NCBI RefSeq assembly: GCF_016086655.4
Contig: NC_052140.2
Location: 17,732,001-17,796,000, forward strand
Reading direction: 5' to 3'
DNA length: 64,000 nt
Origin: Lepeophtheirus salmonis
Taxonomy: Eukaryota; Arthropoda; Copepoda; Siphonostomatoida; Caligidae
Shown here piece after piece: positions 1-13,400 of the stretch. Numbering within the stretch: position 1 is the first letter of the stretch; each line of letters starts with the position of its first letter. Position numbers and translations under genes: made by a program. Below the pieces are notes generated by a model. That model was not told the origin of the DNA, did not search any database, and was given only the letters and a program-made list of their open reading frames with translations.

Positions 1-269
1 GCTCAGCTCCTCGTATTAAAAAAGAAACAAAACAGGGAGAGCATATGATCTATATTTATATTAATAAAGCAAAGTTTATCTGTCTCTCTGTTTTTGTCTA
101 ATAACTCTGAGCAATACCAGATACTCTCGCTAGTTCGTATATATAGTATTTGGACAATACACCTGTAAACTTTTCTAAGTAGGTGTTATATCTTAATTTG
201 TCGCCAAAAATTGATTGATGACAAGTAACACTATCCCGGTGAAATCGCATAAAAAAAGAGTTGACTCTT
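1..269. other. Unassigned AT-rich sequence at the left edge
   Basis: No gene recognised. If the Mgat2-like gene continues to the left, this is part of its upstream intron. The open frame on the minus strand at 98-289 has no recognisable family and overlaps the start of the transposase remnant that follows. Confidence 0.4.
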
Positions 270-1085
270 GAGAATACTTTGTCAATCATGATTGGAAATC
301 AAAGGGAAGCTGTCATTTCCTTATTTCAAAAAGGAAATAAGCCTTCTGTTGTTGTTGTTTTTTTTGTTTTTTTATTAGACTTATAAGCATCAGAGGGATT
401 TATAAAATCCTAAAACGTTATCAGACACTGGAAGTACTCAAACAAAGCCTCGTAAAAAGAACATGTGCCTTGTGAGGATCCCTGAAGTCGTTAAATCTAT
501 CAAAACTGCGTTCAGTCAATTAATGTAATGATTTATTCAATAAGAATTAGTCTTAACCCAATGAGGAGAATTGTCCAGGAAGATCTCAAGATGAATTGCT
601 ACATAGAAAAAGTAGTGCGAGATGGCCTTTTGTTTTCTGTGATGAAAATATTTTCCCCTAGGAGGCTATTAATAATAATCAAAAAGATAGAATCCTAGCC
701 AAAGATATCTCTACGGTTCTAAAAAATAATAACTAGACGTATCAAATTTTCATCGGTTATGTTCTGGGCAACAAATTCATCTATAGGGAATAATAGTTTG
801 TAGAAAATACATCAGGGAATAAAAAGTATGTTTTGTTACAAGATTCTACATCTCCAAAAAAACACAACATTTTGGACTAAGGAAATTTGGCCGCCTAGTT
901 CACCAAATTTTAATCCTATGGATATATAGTGAGGAAGGTTAATCAATCCAGGTGTCACAATATCAGCTCTTTAAAACGTGCTGTTGTACAGAAATGGAAC
1001 AAATTTCCAGAAAAATATATTCGTGACTCCAACAGCTCTTTGGTGGCTGTAATTCAAAAGCAAAGTGCATATATTGAATAGACAT
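270..1085 (+). pseudogene. Decayed mariner-like transposase (remnant 1)
   Basis: Broken frames read like a Tc1/mariner transposase. Near 288 there is an N-terminal piece (MIGNQREAVISLFQKGNKPS), typical of the first helix-turn-helix. Around 430-520 there is a linker with TKPRKKN followed by a second DNA-binding segment, and at 888-930 the block WPPSSPNFNPMD that precedes the last catalytic Asp. Several stops and frameshifts separate these pieces, so it cannot be active. No terminal repeats were identified. It would lie in an intron of the Mgat2-like gene if that gene extends left of the window. Confidence 0.7.
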
Positions 1086-1478
1086 TGACTTAAGAGATCA
1101 TATTTAATGGGCATTTATCTACTTTTCTTTCTAAAAAAATTAGAGGGCAAATACTTTTTTTTTCCTTTTTTGAAGAAGTTTTCATATTCATTTATAAATT
1201 GAAAAGTAAAGTTTGAAAAACGAAAAAAAAAAGTTAATTTTTTTTAAAAGAAATATTTATGTACAATCATATGAAGAATTATAAAAATGTACATTAGAGT
1301 GGTAAAAAACATTACTTAAATAAGTGCAAAACATTTTGTCTTTACATTCCAAACATGATTTGGGGATGCAAGGCTCCTATTGTAATTATTGAAGAGAGTT
1401 AATTAATTAACAATAGAATTTTAACAAAATTAATACTATAAATAAATGTGGGTCCGACCTATCTTAATAATTAATATA
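1086..1478. other. AT-rich spacer
   Basis: Homopolymer-rich sequence with no gene signal, between two transposon remnants. Confidence 0.4.
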
Positions 1479-2290
1479 TAGGGTGAGGACTCAAAAATTA
1501 AAACTGTTTTGAGGATGTCTTAGCCTTAGTTCTAAAAGACGGACAATTTTGTACTTGGCACCATTCAAAAGAACTGATAAAAAGCAACAATTTGATGTGT
1601 TGTTTTTTGATGCAATCAAAAAAATTGCAGCAACAAGCAAAACGGAAGTGGGAGCGCTATCTCCTCCACACACAAGTCCATATGGGACAGGAAGATTTTC
1701 ACAGTAGACGCTGTTCAGAGAAATGATCGATACTTACCTGAATCAAGAGCTTAGGTCAAGGAAATCTTCAGGACAAAACATCCAGTTCAGATCATGGTCC
1801 TCATTGTCGTGGTGTCCGACGGCAGTAAGATGCCTCCCTATTTCTTCAATGCCAACGAAAAAGTCAACACAGACGTCTCCTACAAGGTCCTCAGGTACCA
1901 TGTCTTGTCTAGCTTGAAGAGCACGTTCCCCAAGGGGATCTATGTGTCAACAAAAGACAGCACCTCGGCACACACTTCCAAGAAAGTGCAGCATTTCTAC
2001 AAGGAAAACATGGCTGCCTTCTAGACGGCAGACTTCTGAACTTCGTCCTCACCCTACCTAAAATCCCTGGACTTCGCGGTTTGGGGTGTTTTAGAGGCCA
2101 AGGTAAACAAGACTTCTCACCCGAATGTCGATTCCCTAAAGGACATGATCACGGAGGAGTGGACCAACTTGACTTAATTAAGGCCGGTTGTGTTTCTTTT
2201 ATTTGATCCAGTTTGCCGTATTCATAATAGTGTGATTAAACGAAGCACCAAATTGAAAAAAAATATGAAACAGAGTGAAAGACTAAAAAT
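1479..2290 (+). pseudogene. Mariner-like transposon copy, family M1 (degenerate)
   Basis: The left end at 1479 reads AGGGTGAGGACTCAAAAA after the first base and is preceded by TA. It matches the end of the second copy at 5108. The transposase is in pieces: FTVDAVQRNDRYLP near 1695 (first catalytic Asp region), then from 1794 a frame with MVLIVVVSDGSKMPPYFF, KDSTSAHTSKK (second Asp region) and KENMAAF followed by a stop. Further on, near 2068, comes LDFAVWGVLEAK (third Asp region). Stops and frame changes make it a pseudogene. The right end was not located with confidence. Confidence 0.8.
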
Positions 2291-3214
2291 GTACCTACAT
2301 TCAATATAAATTACGTAAAATTGATGTCTTCCATTTTAGGAATGAAAATCCAGCATTTCTATGGGGATCCCCAAAACACTTCTAGACTTCTGTGCACGTC
2401 TTCTACAAGTTTTTTCTCTTCGTAAATCGACCTTTTGTAACATACTTATATTTAATTGCTATTGTTTTTTACACGGATCCCATCTTCAATAATAATATAT
2501 CAGACTAAAAAAGGGGCCAAATATATTTTTTAAATGTCAAAATTTCATAACTTTTCCATAGTTACAAATTTAATTCTTAATAACTATGAGCTAAGAAATA
2601 CTTTTACTTTTACAAAGTATATACTAGAAAAAGGATTTATGACACAAGTGGTGAAAATAGGGGAAAAAATCACGTCGACAGACTTACATGTATATAAGAT
2701 TCCATGGCCCTACCTCAGATCCTTCATTACAAAACATTGATTAGAACTCCAATTTCGACGAAAAATTGTATGCATTTTATATTTGAGAGATTTATTCAGA
2801 GAACTGACATGACGTAATATGTCCTTATACATGAATAGCGATGAAAAATGGCTGTCATGATAATAGATTACGTATGAGCCTTGCAAAAGAAAAAAAGGTA
2901 TACTTTGGGCCCTTGTTTGTTTTGCTAATTGAGGGAGTTACGTCAAATCTCTTTCAAAAAATTAGTTGGATGAAAAACAAACAAGCCTAAAATTACCTAT
3001 ATGTGTAATATAAAGAAAAGGGATATGTCTAGATAGTTCTAGTATTCGATGTTCCATACCTGGAATATTAATGTAAAATATATATATTACTCACAAAAAA
3101 AGGGTTCTCTCTGTCGTAATTACTCGTCGGTGATTACAATTTAAAAAAAGTATTAGGATCTTAATTAATTTATCGAGTAAGGGCTTCTGTTTGGATATTT
3201 GCCATATCGGGGCA
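2291..3214. other. AT-rich sequence without a recognised gene
   Basis: The 68-codon open frame at 2534-2740 has no motif I recognise and biased AT-rich composition, so I treat it as chance. Confidence 0.4.
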
Positions 3215-3610
3215 GCTGTTATTATTTACTCATCTCTATAATGCAAATTTTGAAAGGTACTGAGTCAATTTTTAGGAATGTTCCGATGAGCAATATTGTA
3301 GAACATATAATTAGCCATCGATGGGTAAGAAGAGCATTGTTCTAGACGCCCCCATGAGCACACAGTACGAGAAGATGAATGAGATCGCAGCGTTTGGGAT
3401 TGTCCCAGAAGCATTCTGGGAGCAAACTTTGGCCTCAGCTTTCCAGAAAAACCCGAATTCCTCAAATGATGACATGGCCAGGAAGATGAACAAGTCCCTA
3501 TCAACGGTGTCCAAGGATTTAAAAGAGGCAGGAGAAAAGTCTCTATGGGATATTCCACGCCTTCTGCTGACAGAATTCTTTGTGTCTTAAAATCGGTAAA
3601 TAACAACGTT
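3215..3610 (+). pseudogene. 5' part of a mariner-like transposon, family M2
   Basis: An open frame at 3321-3590 encodes a segment resembling the N-terminal DNA-binding region of mariner transposases: QKNPNSSNDDMARKMNKSLS, then TVSKDLKEAG and RLLLTE, which is a helix-turn-helix followed by the usual linker. The frame ends before any catalytic residue, so the copy is 3'-truncated. The upstream stretch from 3220, with TTATTATTTACTCATCTCTA, is clearly homologous to 48685 onwards, so the two are copies of one family. Confidence 0.7.
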
Positions 3611-4059
3611 TGCCCGGTAAAGGGTAAAAATTAATAAATCAAGGCAACAAAAATAATCTTTTAAATTCCATATTCAATTCTACTAGCGTGAATAATTAGG
3701 GTTTCATCTACATAAAGATGAGTTACTGCATTTATCATGGGTATAACCCATAAATATAAAATTCGAACAGGGTGCGCAAGCTATCTGTTTTACAAAATGA
3801 TTGTTTTTACGCAATTTTTTCTCCAGCCAGTCATCAAACTAAAAAAAAAAATCCAATTCTGAAAGATTGATGGATTATCATTTATTATGTTTAATAAAAT
3901 CACCTCAAGCTTCAGTTATAAGCTATATACAAGGCCAAAAGTGCGAGCAGGCCTTCGCCACTTGGTCCCCTGGTAAAGCCTGGAATTTCTTCTTGATCCG
4001 ATGGTAAAACCGTATGTTTTCATCTGCTTATATATATGTAGATAAATTAATAAGTAAAA
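3611..4059. other. Intronic AT-rich sequence
   Basis: No gene or recognised repeat apart from short A-tracts. It lies just upstream of the first Mgat2-like exon in the window. Confidence 0.4.
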
Positions 4060-4520
4060 AAAATCATTTAATTTTTTGAATTTTATGACCAAAAAAATTC
4101 TTTTTTTAGTAGCTGTGGATTTTAGAAATATTTGGACACGGGGAAGTTTTAAATTTTTTCAAAAATTAAATTTTTATATGAATAGCTGTAGATTTTCGAA
4201 CTTCTTTCCAAAAATTTAATTTTTTGAGAATAGATAAGGATTTTAAAAAAAATCGAAAAATTCATATTTGAAACTTAATTTTTTTTTTATAAAATTCCAA
4301 AAAATTTAATTTTCTGTAATGACGACGGATTTTTGAAACTTCTCTCGAAAGAAGTAGATATACGATATTAAATTTTTGAAATTTTTAGTGAACAGCTCTG
4401 TATTTTTTTTTTTTAAATACAGTTTTTTGTAAATATTTATAGATTTTTTGTAATTTTTTTTTTTTTTTTTTTTCCAAAAAAATTGATTTTTTTTTTTTTT
4501 TTTTTAAATTATTAACTCAG
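4060..4520 (+). repeat. AT-rich degenerate tandem array (AGCTGTGGATTTTTGAA type)
   Basis: Imperfect units of roughly 50-60 bp contain TAGCTGTGGATTTT or TAGCTGTAGATTTT and then T/A-rich sequence with AAATTTAATTTTT. The same units occur at 7790-8050 and, in reverse orientation, at 26880-27310 and 50960-51300. It abuts the acceptor of the exon at 4640. Confidence 0.75.
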
Positions 4521-4639
4521 GCCCTTCCGTCCTCAAAAAAACCTATGATCAAGGGGACGCCACGAGAACACCTAAAATAAATCTATAAATCTCTCTCACT
4601 CCTTTAAGATATATTTTTAATATTTATCATTATTATTAG

Positions 4640-4800
4640 GTTTAGTATTGTTTTTGGAAGAGGATCATTATGTGTCCGAGGATTTTCTTCCAGTTCTGAA
4701 ATTGATGCATTCCGAAAAATCTCGGGTGTGTCCTTACTGTGATATTATTAGTTTAGGAACGTATTTGAAGACCTATAACTTTGAAAAGGATGGTCATCAG
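4640..4800 (+). CDS. Mgat2: Mgat2-like exon with the EED metal-binding motif
   Basis: The acceptor TTATTATTAG precedes the exon and the donor CAG|GTAAAG follows it. The first two bases (GT) complete a glycine codon, giving G-L-V-L-F-L-E-E-D-H-Y-V as in animal GnT-II, so the upstream intron is phase 1. It ends in phase 0 after KDGHQ. The four residues before and after the EED are near-identical to vertebrate MGAT2, and CPYCD corresponds to the conserved cysteine pair. Confidence 0.93.
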
Positions 4801-7800
4801 GTAAAGGATCCTTGTTTCTTATATTGCTTTTAAGACGTTTGTTTTGAGAATTGGCTTATAATATTCATTTTTGCATTTTGGAATTATATAATATAATATA
4901 TTGACAAAACATACAAATAAAGTAAGAAATTTTTGTATATTTATATTTGAAAAAGTACTTATGAGGCCCGTCAACATAAAAGGAGGCTATAATTATTTTT
5001 CACAAAATTAATTTTGGATTATAATTTATATTAATAAATTATTCTTAAGCAAATTGCACATATAATAACCTAAATTTTACATGAAAGATTCCATATCGGC
5101 CCCGATACAGGGTGAGGACTCAAAAATTAGAAAATTTAAAAAACCGTTTTCACTTCTATATATTTAATTTTCGCCATTTTCATGAGAAACTTTTAAATCA
5201 AAGGTTGGTCATTAAAAAATGTCATACACTTTTTATTCAATATGTCCCCCTCCATTCTGAATGATGGCTTCAATACGGGGACGAATATAAGCACAGAGGG
5301 CTTTGATGAAGCCTGCTGACAAGTTGTTCCACTCCAGCGTGAGCACGGCCGTCTAGGGCAGGCATTCGCGCTAGAAGTCTTATTCGTCTTGCCCTTCAAG
5401 ACACCCCAAACAGCGAAGTCCAGGGTGTTCACGTTGGGTGAAGACGAAGGCCAGAATCTGCCGTCTAGAAGGCAGCCATGTTTTCCTTGCAGAAAAGCTG
5501 CATTTTCTTGGAAGTGTGTGCCGGGGCACCGTCTTTGGTTAACACATAGTTCTCCCTATGGAAACTTAGTAGCTGTTTATGTTGACTTACTTGTTGGCCT
5601 TGAAGAAGTAGGGAGGTATCTTGCTGTGACGCGATGACGCCGAGGACCATGACCTGAGCTGGATTTTTGATCCTGATACTCCCTTGCCCTGACCTCTTGA
5701 TTCAGCCATAAGCGATCATTTCTCCTGTTCAAAACAGCGTCCACCTGCCGGTTTGTTTGCGAAGCACACCCTCTGCTATTTTCCTTGTTGCTCTAACATT
5801 TTTGATCGCCCAAAAACAAAATAAACATCAAATTGTAGCTTTTTGTCAGCTCTTTGAATGATGCCAAGTACAAAATTGTCCAAATCTTAAAACTGAGGCT
5901 AGATAGCCTCGAAAGGGATTTTTTTTTTTTTTTTGAGTACTCACTCTGAATAAGTTTAATAATCAAATAAAAGTCTTAAACTTTTAGTTAAAAATGTTGG
6001 GTACCTTAAATCATCCATGAAATTTGAATAATAAGCCTATTATTGATTCAATTATAGAAAAGAAATTAACAGGTATTTTCTCTATTTTCTTCCTTTAAAA
6101 AAAAAAAAAACATGTTTTATGTTGACGCACCACATATGTACTTGAATTTGTAAGAAAAAAAAAAAAAAAGATACTCTTTGATTGCTTATAAGATTATATA
6201 CATATAACTCGTAACTCCTGGAATGTTAAGCTCATCTGAATGTAATTCACTCCAACCAAGGAAGATTCTATAGATGCAACCCTCACTCGTTTTTTTCTTC
6301 CTTTTTTTGACCAACTTAAGGCTATCCAAGGTTAATAGAAATATAATTTTAGACCATAACGCGTTTTTGACTTATGATTGACTTCCACCACACCTTTTTA
6401 AAATGACGTCAAAGAGTATTACTGTTACTTTTAGAGTACGACTGTTATACGCTATGGCGTCAACATATGTCTGTCTTGCGCAGAGGTCAGTTGGTATATC
6501 AAATTGAAAATTCTGCCAAGCTACATTACATGATTGCCTAACCACGTATTTCTATTAACCTTGGGGCTATCTATTTATTTTTGTAATAGTTTAATAGTGT
6601 GACCGATAATTTGCCGTAAACATTTTCGCCGCCGGTAATTATGCCGCCTACATTTTTATCAATTGCAATTTTGCTGCAAAACATTTTCGCCGCCTTTTTA
6701 TGTTTTAATAATATCGGTTCGAACTTTATTGTTGTAACGCGATCCGATTAAGAATATAAATCGATAGGAGAAGAAGAAAAAAGAAAAATAATGATGAAAT
6801 AATAAGAGTCAATTGAGTTATAAAACTATTTGGAGGAGCACTCGCTCAACTCACGCAGACTGTCGTAGTGAAAAACATCATTTCTGATTAGAAATTCTTA
6901 TTGGTCAACTCATATGACCTTTGTACCATTACAAAGGTATTATATATGTCGTAATTGTAATACATCACGTGGAATTTTATGCAACTTTTCTATTTATGTA
7001 TTGTATTTGAAATCCCAAAAAATGAGCGATCGACTGAATGTATACCATTCAAAATCAAAGAAGAACGGGGCTGACTATGGAATTCATAAATCAATGATTG
7101 TCAAAATGATAAGTCAATCATATTGATATTATATTCCTTTTTTTTTTCTTCTCCTAGCTAAATAATTAGTGATACAACAATAAAGTTCGAACCGATAATA
7201 TAAATTAATACATAAAAAGGTCATGCCCCAAAATGATGATTGAGGCAAAAACAAACTGTCCTCAGTTTTTCCCCCACATAAATTATTTTACACAATCACA
7301 CAACTTTACATAGTTAAAAACCCTTGGGCTATTTTGGAGTATTTAATAAAAAAGATGGGAGTTTATAGTCCAGACATTACGGTATTTCAATGTTTTACTA
7401 ACACATCACGTTTTTGTACATATAAATATTAATCAGGTGTTCGTGTACTTTATGTTTATACAAATATTAATGTTTGTTTTAATTGTTGTAACATATTTAA
7501 TAGATATAGTAGCGTTTTCACTGACATCACAAAGAATCAGACAGTCACCAAACTGGAGAAAATGTACTGTACATACTAACACACAACCGTAGTTATTTTA
7601 TTTAAGCACATTGCACTTATCAGGGTCGTCTTTAGGGGGTGCCTGGAGGGGTTGTAGCCTCTACCCAAATTAAGGATTTATTTTTTGTTCTTAGTATAGT
7701 TTTTTTTGGATCAGGATGAAAAAATATTGCGCAAAAATAAGGTTATTATTTTTTTTTGATTACGGCAAATTATACAGCAGAGCAAAAAAATAAATATCAA

Positions 7801-10387
7801 AAGTTGAATTGTCTGTGACTAGCTGTGGATTTTTTAATTTTTTTAAAAACAATTTAAAATTTGGAATTTTTTGTGAATAGCTGTGGATTTTTGAATTTTT
7901 ATTTCAAAAAATTTTATATATGAAATTTTTTCAAGAAATTCAATTCTTCAAATTGATAAATAAAAATATTTATTTCCAAATTTTTTTCTAAAAAATTTAA
8001 TTTTCTGTGAATAGCTGTAGATTTTTGAAAAAAAATTCCAATGACTTTAATTTTTAATATAAACCTCCTGCACCCCCCCCCCCTTCCCCAAATAAAATAT
8101 ATACATATATGATTCTGCTTTCTTAAATTGTATCTCGGATCCTTTTCTCTTTAAAAAAACCCACAAAATTAGTTGGTATTATTCAGCCAATTCATATCGA
8201 CTATGAAAACAACAATTAAATAGTTACTAAAAATTGCTTAAAATTTAAAAAGATGTAATTTGAATTCAACCAATAACTAAACAAAAAAGTGATATTCGCC
8301 CGATGGAGATCCACCTATTCGGTACAAGTAAACATTTTAGCACTAGAAATAATCCACTTGACCAATGAAATACTATTTTTATTTCCATATTCTCTTTTCT
8401 AAAAAGGTGTCTGGGATTCAAACCTATGCACATTGATTTTAAGAGATTAACTTCTCCCAATATGACAGGTGCAGCAAAAAAAAATCAATAATTTTTCGAA
8501 TAGATTGCTTTCGTAATGTGCACCTCGTGTTGTATAAGTGGGATCGGTTTACACTAAACAGGGTTAGAAATATAGGACAGTTTCATGATTGTTTGACTCC
8601 TTATTGTTTGAGCAGTCATCAAAGATAGACAAGTTCAAAGAGAAAATACGCCATATTTGACAGTTTTTTCTTTGCAGTCAAATGCAATCCAAGTGGCTGA
8701 AAATTTTAATAGTCTTTATTTAATTGCACACAGTTAAGAAGTACAAAAATAGGGCATAAATGTTTTAATTAAGTCCATAATACACAGTTTGAGTGTTTTC
8801 TTTATTTAGGATCGAGAACTGTGGGATAGTTAGGTTCAGACCGGTCTAACGAATAGGCTGAAAAGCTCCGGACATAACAAATAAAACTTTTTTTTCTTCC
8901 TCGATTTTTTTTTTTTTTAATTCGCTTAATGGAGGGGAATTACCATAAGACTTTTCAAGAGATTGCTTAGCTTAAATGATATTTTTCCCCCATCAAGAAG
9001 CAGTGTAAAATAGAAACAGGAAATTGTTTTTGATCCGTTATTTTAAAAGTAACAAATGTAGCGTCACACTTAGCCCAATAACTCAAAAACTAAAGAACAG
9101 ATTGAAGTGAGAATATAAACAGCCTTTTGAAGGTTGGGTATGACTCAAAATAATGTGAATTTGAAAAAAAATAGTGCAATTTATGTGTGAGGCACGGGAC
9201 TTTAGAGCCCATGTGTTAATCAAGTCAAACTTTGTAGTCTTTTAAAGGAAGGAAAACTCAGCCCCTTGTGACGTCATTGATGCATTTCTTACTTATGAAT
9301 TATTCAACACTCACAGTAAGGAAACAAAATATAATATTATGTGGTATCCACCAAAATTTATACAGTTTTATGGCGTGGCTTGTTCATTTGTGATGTCAGA
9401 GAAAACGCTTACTATGGGTTTACTATTTAAGACCTTACTTTCTTCAATTTACATGGATATGCCAATTCAAATTTCTTATTTTAGCCAACAATATCTTACA
9501 AACATAAGTATGGATTATAATCAAGAAGAGTTTTTTTGTTTGTTTTTTCTTTTATTTATTTTTTCATTTGTCTATTACACGCATCGTGCATAATTTCTCT
9601 ATATACATATATAAAAAGATGTCCGGACATTTTTACTTCTCACCCCCGGAGGTCATGGATATCGCCCTATACCGATTCGACGTACTCTCAGATCGAGGCG
9701 AAATTTACTTTGGGCTGCAAAACTCTTTTCCTCTGTGTTGAACGTTTTTAAAAAGGTGATCAATCATTATTCCCTATCCCAAAGAACCTCTTTCACTCTT
9801 TCTTTCTCTTGTTTTTCCTTCCCTAACTCAGTGATTCTCAACCTTTGCCTCCCACTGGAGCCTGTCAGTGTTTTGTAATATCCTTCGGCATATATAATAT
9901 ATTAAATCAAATAATTTTTTAGTGTTGAGACTCGGTCCGGAGCCGATTTTTTTTTTGGTCCGGTCTTAAAAAGTCATCTATGAGCCATGTGGTTCTTATT
10001 TCAAATAATTTCCACACATCCTCATTCTCATAGACGTACCAGAGCTCTGACATTAGGGACATCACAGCTTATTTTAAGCCCCACAATATACCGGGTAATT
10101 AAAAAAAAAACATGTTTTTTATCACTCGGTATTTGTGTGTGAGTATTCTATGTGTTCAAATTACAAAAGCAACAACTCAGTTCAATGAAAATCAGTTTTA
10201 TTGTAGATCAAATCAATAACACAAAATTCTTTTTTTCTTTATTCCCTTTTCCCCATTTTTTCTCTTTTGAAAATGAGACCAGGGATGTCACGTGAGGTCC
10301 TTGACATGCCCTTCTCCAGTGTGGGGTTCTTTTCTTAACACCTTTCCCTCTAAAATTAAGTGTTTTTTTAACACAGTAACCCCCCCC

Positions 10388-10419
<32 letters not shown>

Positions 10420-13400
10420 ATGTTGTGATCTTTTTTTTAGACCACAAAAAATATTTTTCAAAGAAAACACCTTTTTTTCGTTCAAAATTGTCTTTCTCAA
10501 ATTATTATTTTTATTTATTTTTTTATTTGCTTAATAGAGTGGAATTTCTGTGTAACACTTTTATAGCGATTGTGGTCCCATAAGTGGCCACGTAGTTTCT
10601 TGAATGTCAGTTATTTTTCATATTCAGACCGTGAACCGAAATTAAAATGGTAGATGGAAATGTCCTTTTCCTAAACGAGGAAAAAATCCCAAAAAGTATA
10701 AACATTTTTTTTAATGAACCACTTATTTTATAGTAAGAATTTCGATCCACAAATAGCATTGTCGAACATATATTTTTGATATAATGCTAACCAAAGTTGA
10801 TCCAAATCATTAGAGCCCTTGACGATGCATTGAGGAGCACAAGGGCTCCAAGAAGCCCCGGTTGGGAATCACTGAGCTCCAACTCTTTAAAATAGTACAA
10901 TATTAAATTTTCTTTATATTAACACTTGAAAAAATCTGTATTTATTCATATTTGTTTTTTCTTTCCAACAATTTATTTTGTTAACGTAATTATTTATATT
11001 TTTTATCCGTATAAAATGAAAGCATACATTTACATAATTACTTGTGGGTCTAACAACATGTTTACAGAGTCAAAATGATGCTCAAACTGAGCATGGATAT
11101 ATCAACAAAATATAAGCATATAGATACCACCTTCAATTTTGTGAGTTTGGTCTACTACAATGTGCGAGTTAAAATCGTTCACTTTTTGATAACGAACAAA
11201 TCGGATAAAATTTAGGAATAATAAGAAAAAATACAACATTGAGGCTTTTTGACTGATATATGTTTTTATTTTGCAAAATGATTTCCTTTGGCTGCTAACA
11301 AGGGTCCCACCCGGGACGAAAGAAGCCGTACAAATTCTTTGTAAAGGCCTTGGACAAGGCCGACCACTGCTCCTCAACAGAGGCTTTGAGCTCATCCAAA
11401 TATCGGTTAGGGGTAATACAGGCTTTCTTTTCGACTACAACCAAATGGAATAGTCGAAGGGACAATTTGGGGAGGAAGGTACCCAAACTGTCGTTTATGC
11501 TCGAACCAAGTCAACAATTTCTGGCCTTTCTAGATCCAGTTGCCCTTGATGTCTCTAGAAACCAGTTGCCGATGGCATTATGCATAAGAGGTCATTCCCA
11601 AATCCTTTACATACATCCACATAGTCCAATTATTGACATACAGAGCCTTGTCATGCTGTCTCATCGACTCGGGAAGCCGGAATAATCCCTACTTTTACCA
11701 CCACAATCAAGTATTTTAAATTATTCACCCAAATTTTATCCAGATTTATTTAAAGTCAAGTCCATGATTTTACCTTGCACAACGCAGAGTAGTCCAATGG
11801 TTTGAAGTAAGTGCTTTTTGAGACAAACCTAAATTATTCCATTCAAATATCCATATTTTTTGGTTACGGTCTTTTTTTTTAAAGCACGATCCACTGATTC
11901 TGATTTTTCTTAGGAGGTGATTAATGAAGGTTATTTTACATATTTCAATTCAGTCTTGGTTTTCTTTTAATTTCAAATAGTTCATTTAGATATATTAAGG
12001 CCAAAAAAAATGGCATTGGCCTCATAAACACGGTGAGCAAGATATTTTTATGAAACTGCGTTCCTTTTGTTACTCGCAATACAGTATTATCTATATCTCA
12101 GCTTCTATAATAGCTAGCTACAAAATCTAAAAACTGCATCGGGTGGATTTTTAAACGTAAAATATTTTAAGATATATTTTCATTTTTCTATATTGGTACA
12201 GAAGTTTGGCAATTGCATCTATTTTAGAGGCCAATTTTGAGACAAATTTCGATGTACAAGCTACAAGTATTTATGTAATTATAATGGGAATTACACAATA
12301 AGATTCCAAGTTTTAATTATATCTAGATAAAATTTAAAAAAACAAAAAAAAACAGATTAAAACATATAAATACAGAATGATGTTAAAAGTATCAAAAATA
12401 TCCTTTTTATTAGAGAAAATATATATAAGTTTTATTGGGTCGGTTTTGGGACTGATTTCCTACTCAGTCTGCCTTGCCCCTTTTTAGTCTTTTATTTTAT
12501 TGGTACGATCTTTTTTTTACTATTCAAAAGTCCTAACGATCGATACGTTGGTCCTACAGTCCTACCTTTAAAAATTATTCATCACTCATGTCTAGGATTG
12601 AATAATATACAAACAAACAAAATTATAAATGAGAGCTAGAACGTATAATAATTAGGTCTATCCACTTTGGGTATATTGTCTCTTGAAAGATGTTATATTA
12701 AACAGCTGAAAGGATGTAGTTAGTAACTACATCATTTCAGCTATTATTGCTACCATAAAAGACTGATAAATGCCGGTCCTATGACTGACAAATTGTATTA
12801 GGACCGAACTGATAGAACTGCAGTCGTTTTAGTTTTTTTAGACTGATCCAACAAGCTTAATTCTTGTATTGAAATGTAGAATATGAAAGTGACGAGAGTC
12901 TTAAATACTGTTATAATGAAACAGACCGTTACTGGTCCCCGAATAACTCAGTACTGGGCTGCACAAGAATTAATAAGTTCTTTCTGTTTAATTTATTATA
13001 TAAGTCTGGGATAATGATACAGAGGAACTTACTACTTCATCTACAGCTTGTAGGAAAATAAGAAAATATCAAATTACAAAAGATAATTAATTCTGTAGGG
13101 TAGTTTTTAATGATTTTTGGGTTGAATATTTTTAATTTACTCATCAGATTTCACGGGGAACAAGCCATAATTTCTTACTATACTTCTAAATAAACCCTTC
13201 TCCTCCGTTGTAACACTCTTTTGAACTCTTTTTTCACACTTTTGCCCCCCCCCCTAATACCCCTGATCCCAACCCCCTTGACTATACCTTTTGGGTGCAT
13301 GTCGAGGGGAAGGCCTCTAGTATTTCTCATTCAAACATCAAAGGCCTCAAAGATACTATCATCCAGCACTGGGACGAAAAGACAGAAGAATACATCTACA

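Noticed and set aside
10208..10500. Two overlapping minus-strand frames with long Phe runs
   Set aside because: They come from poly-A/poly-T and TA repeats inside a hAT element; no coding signal.
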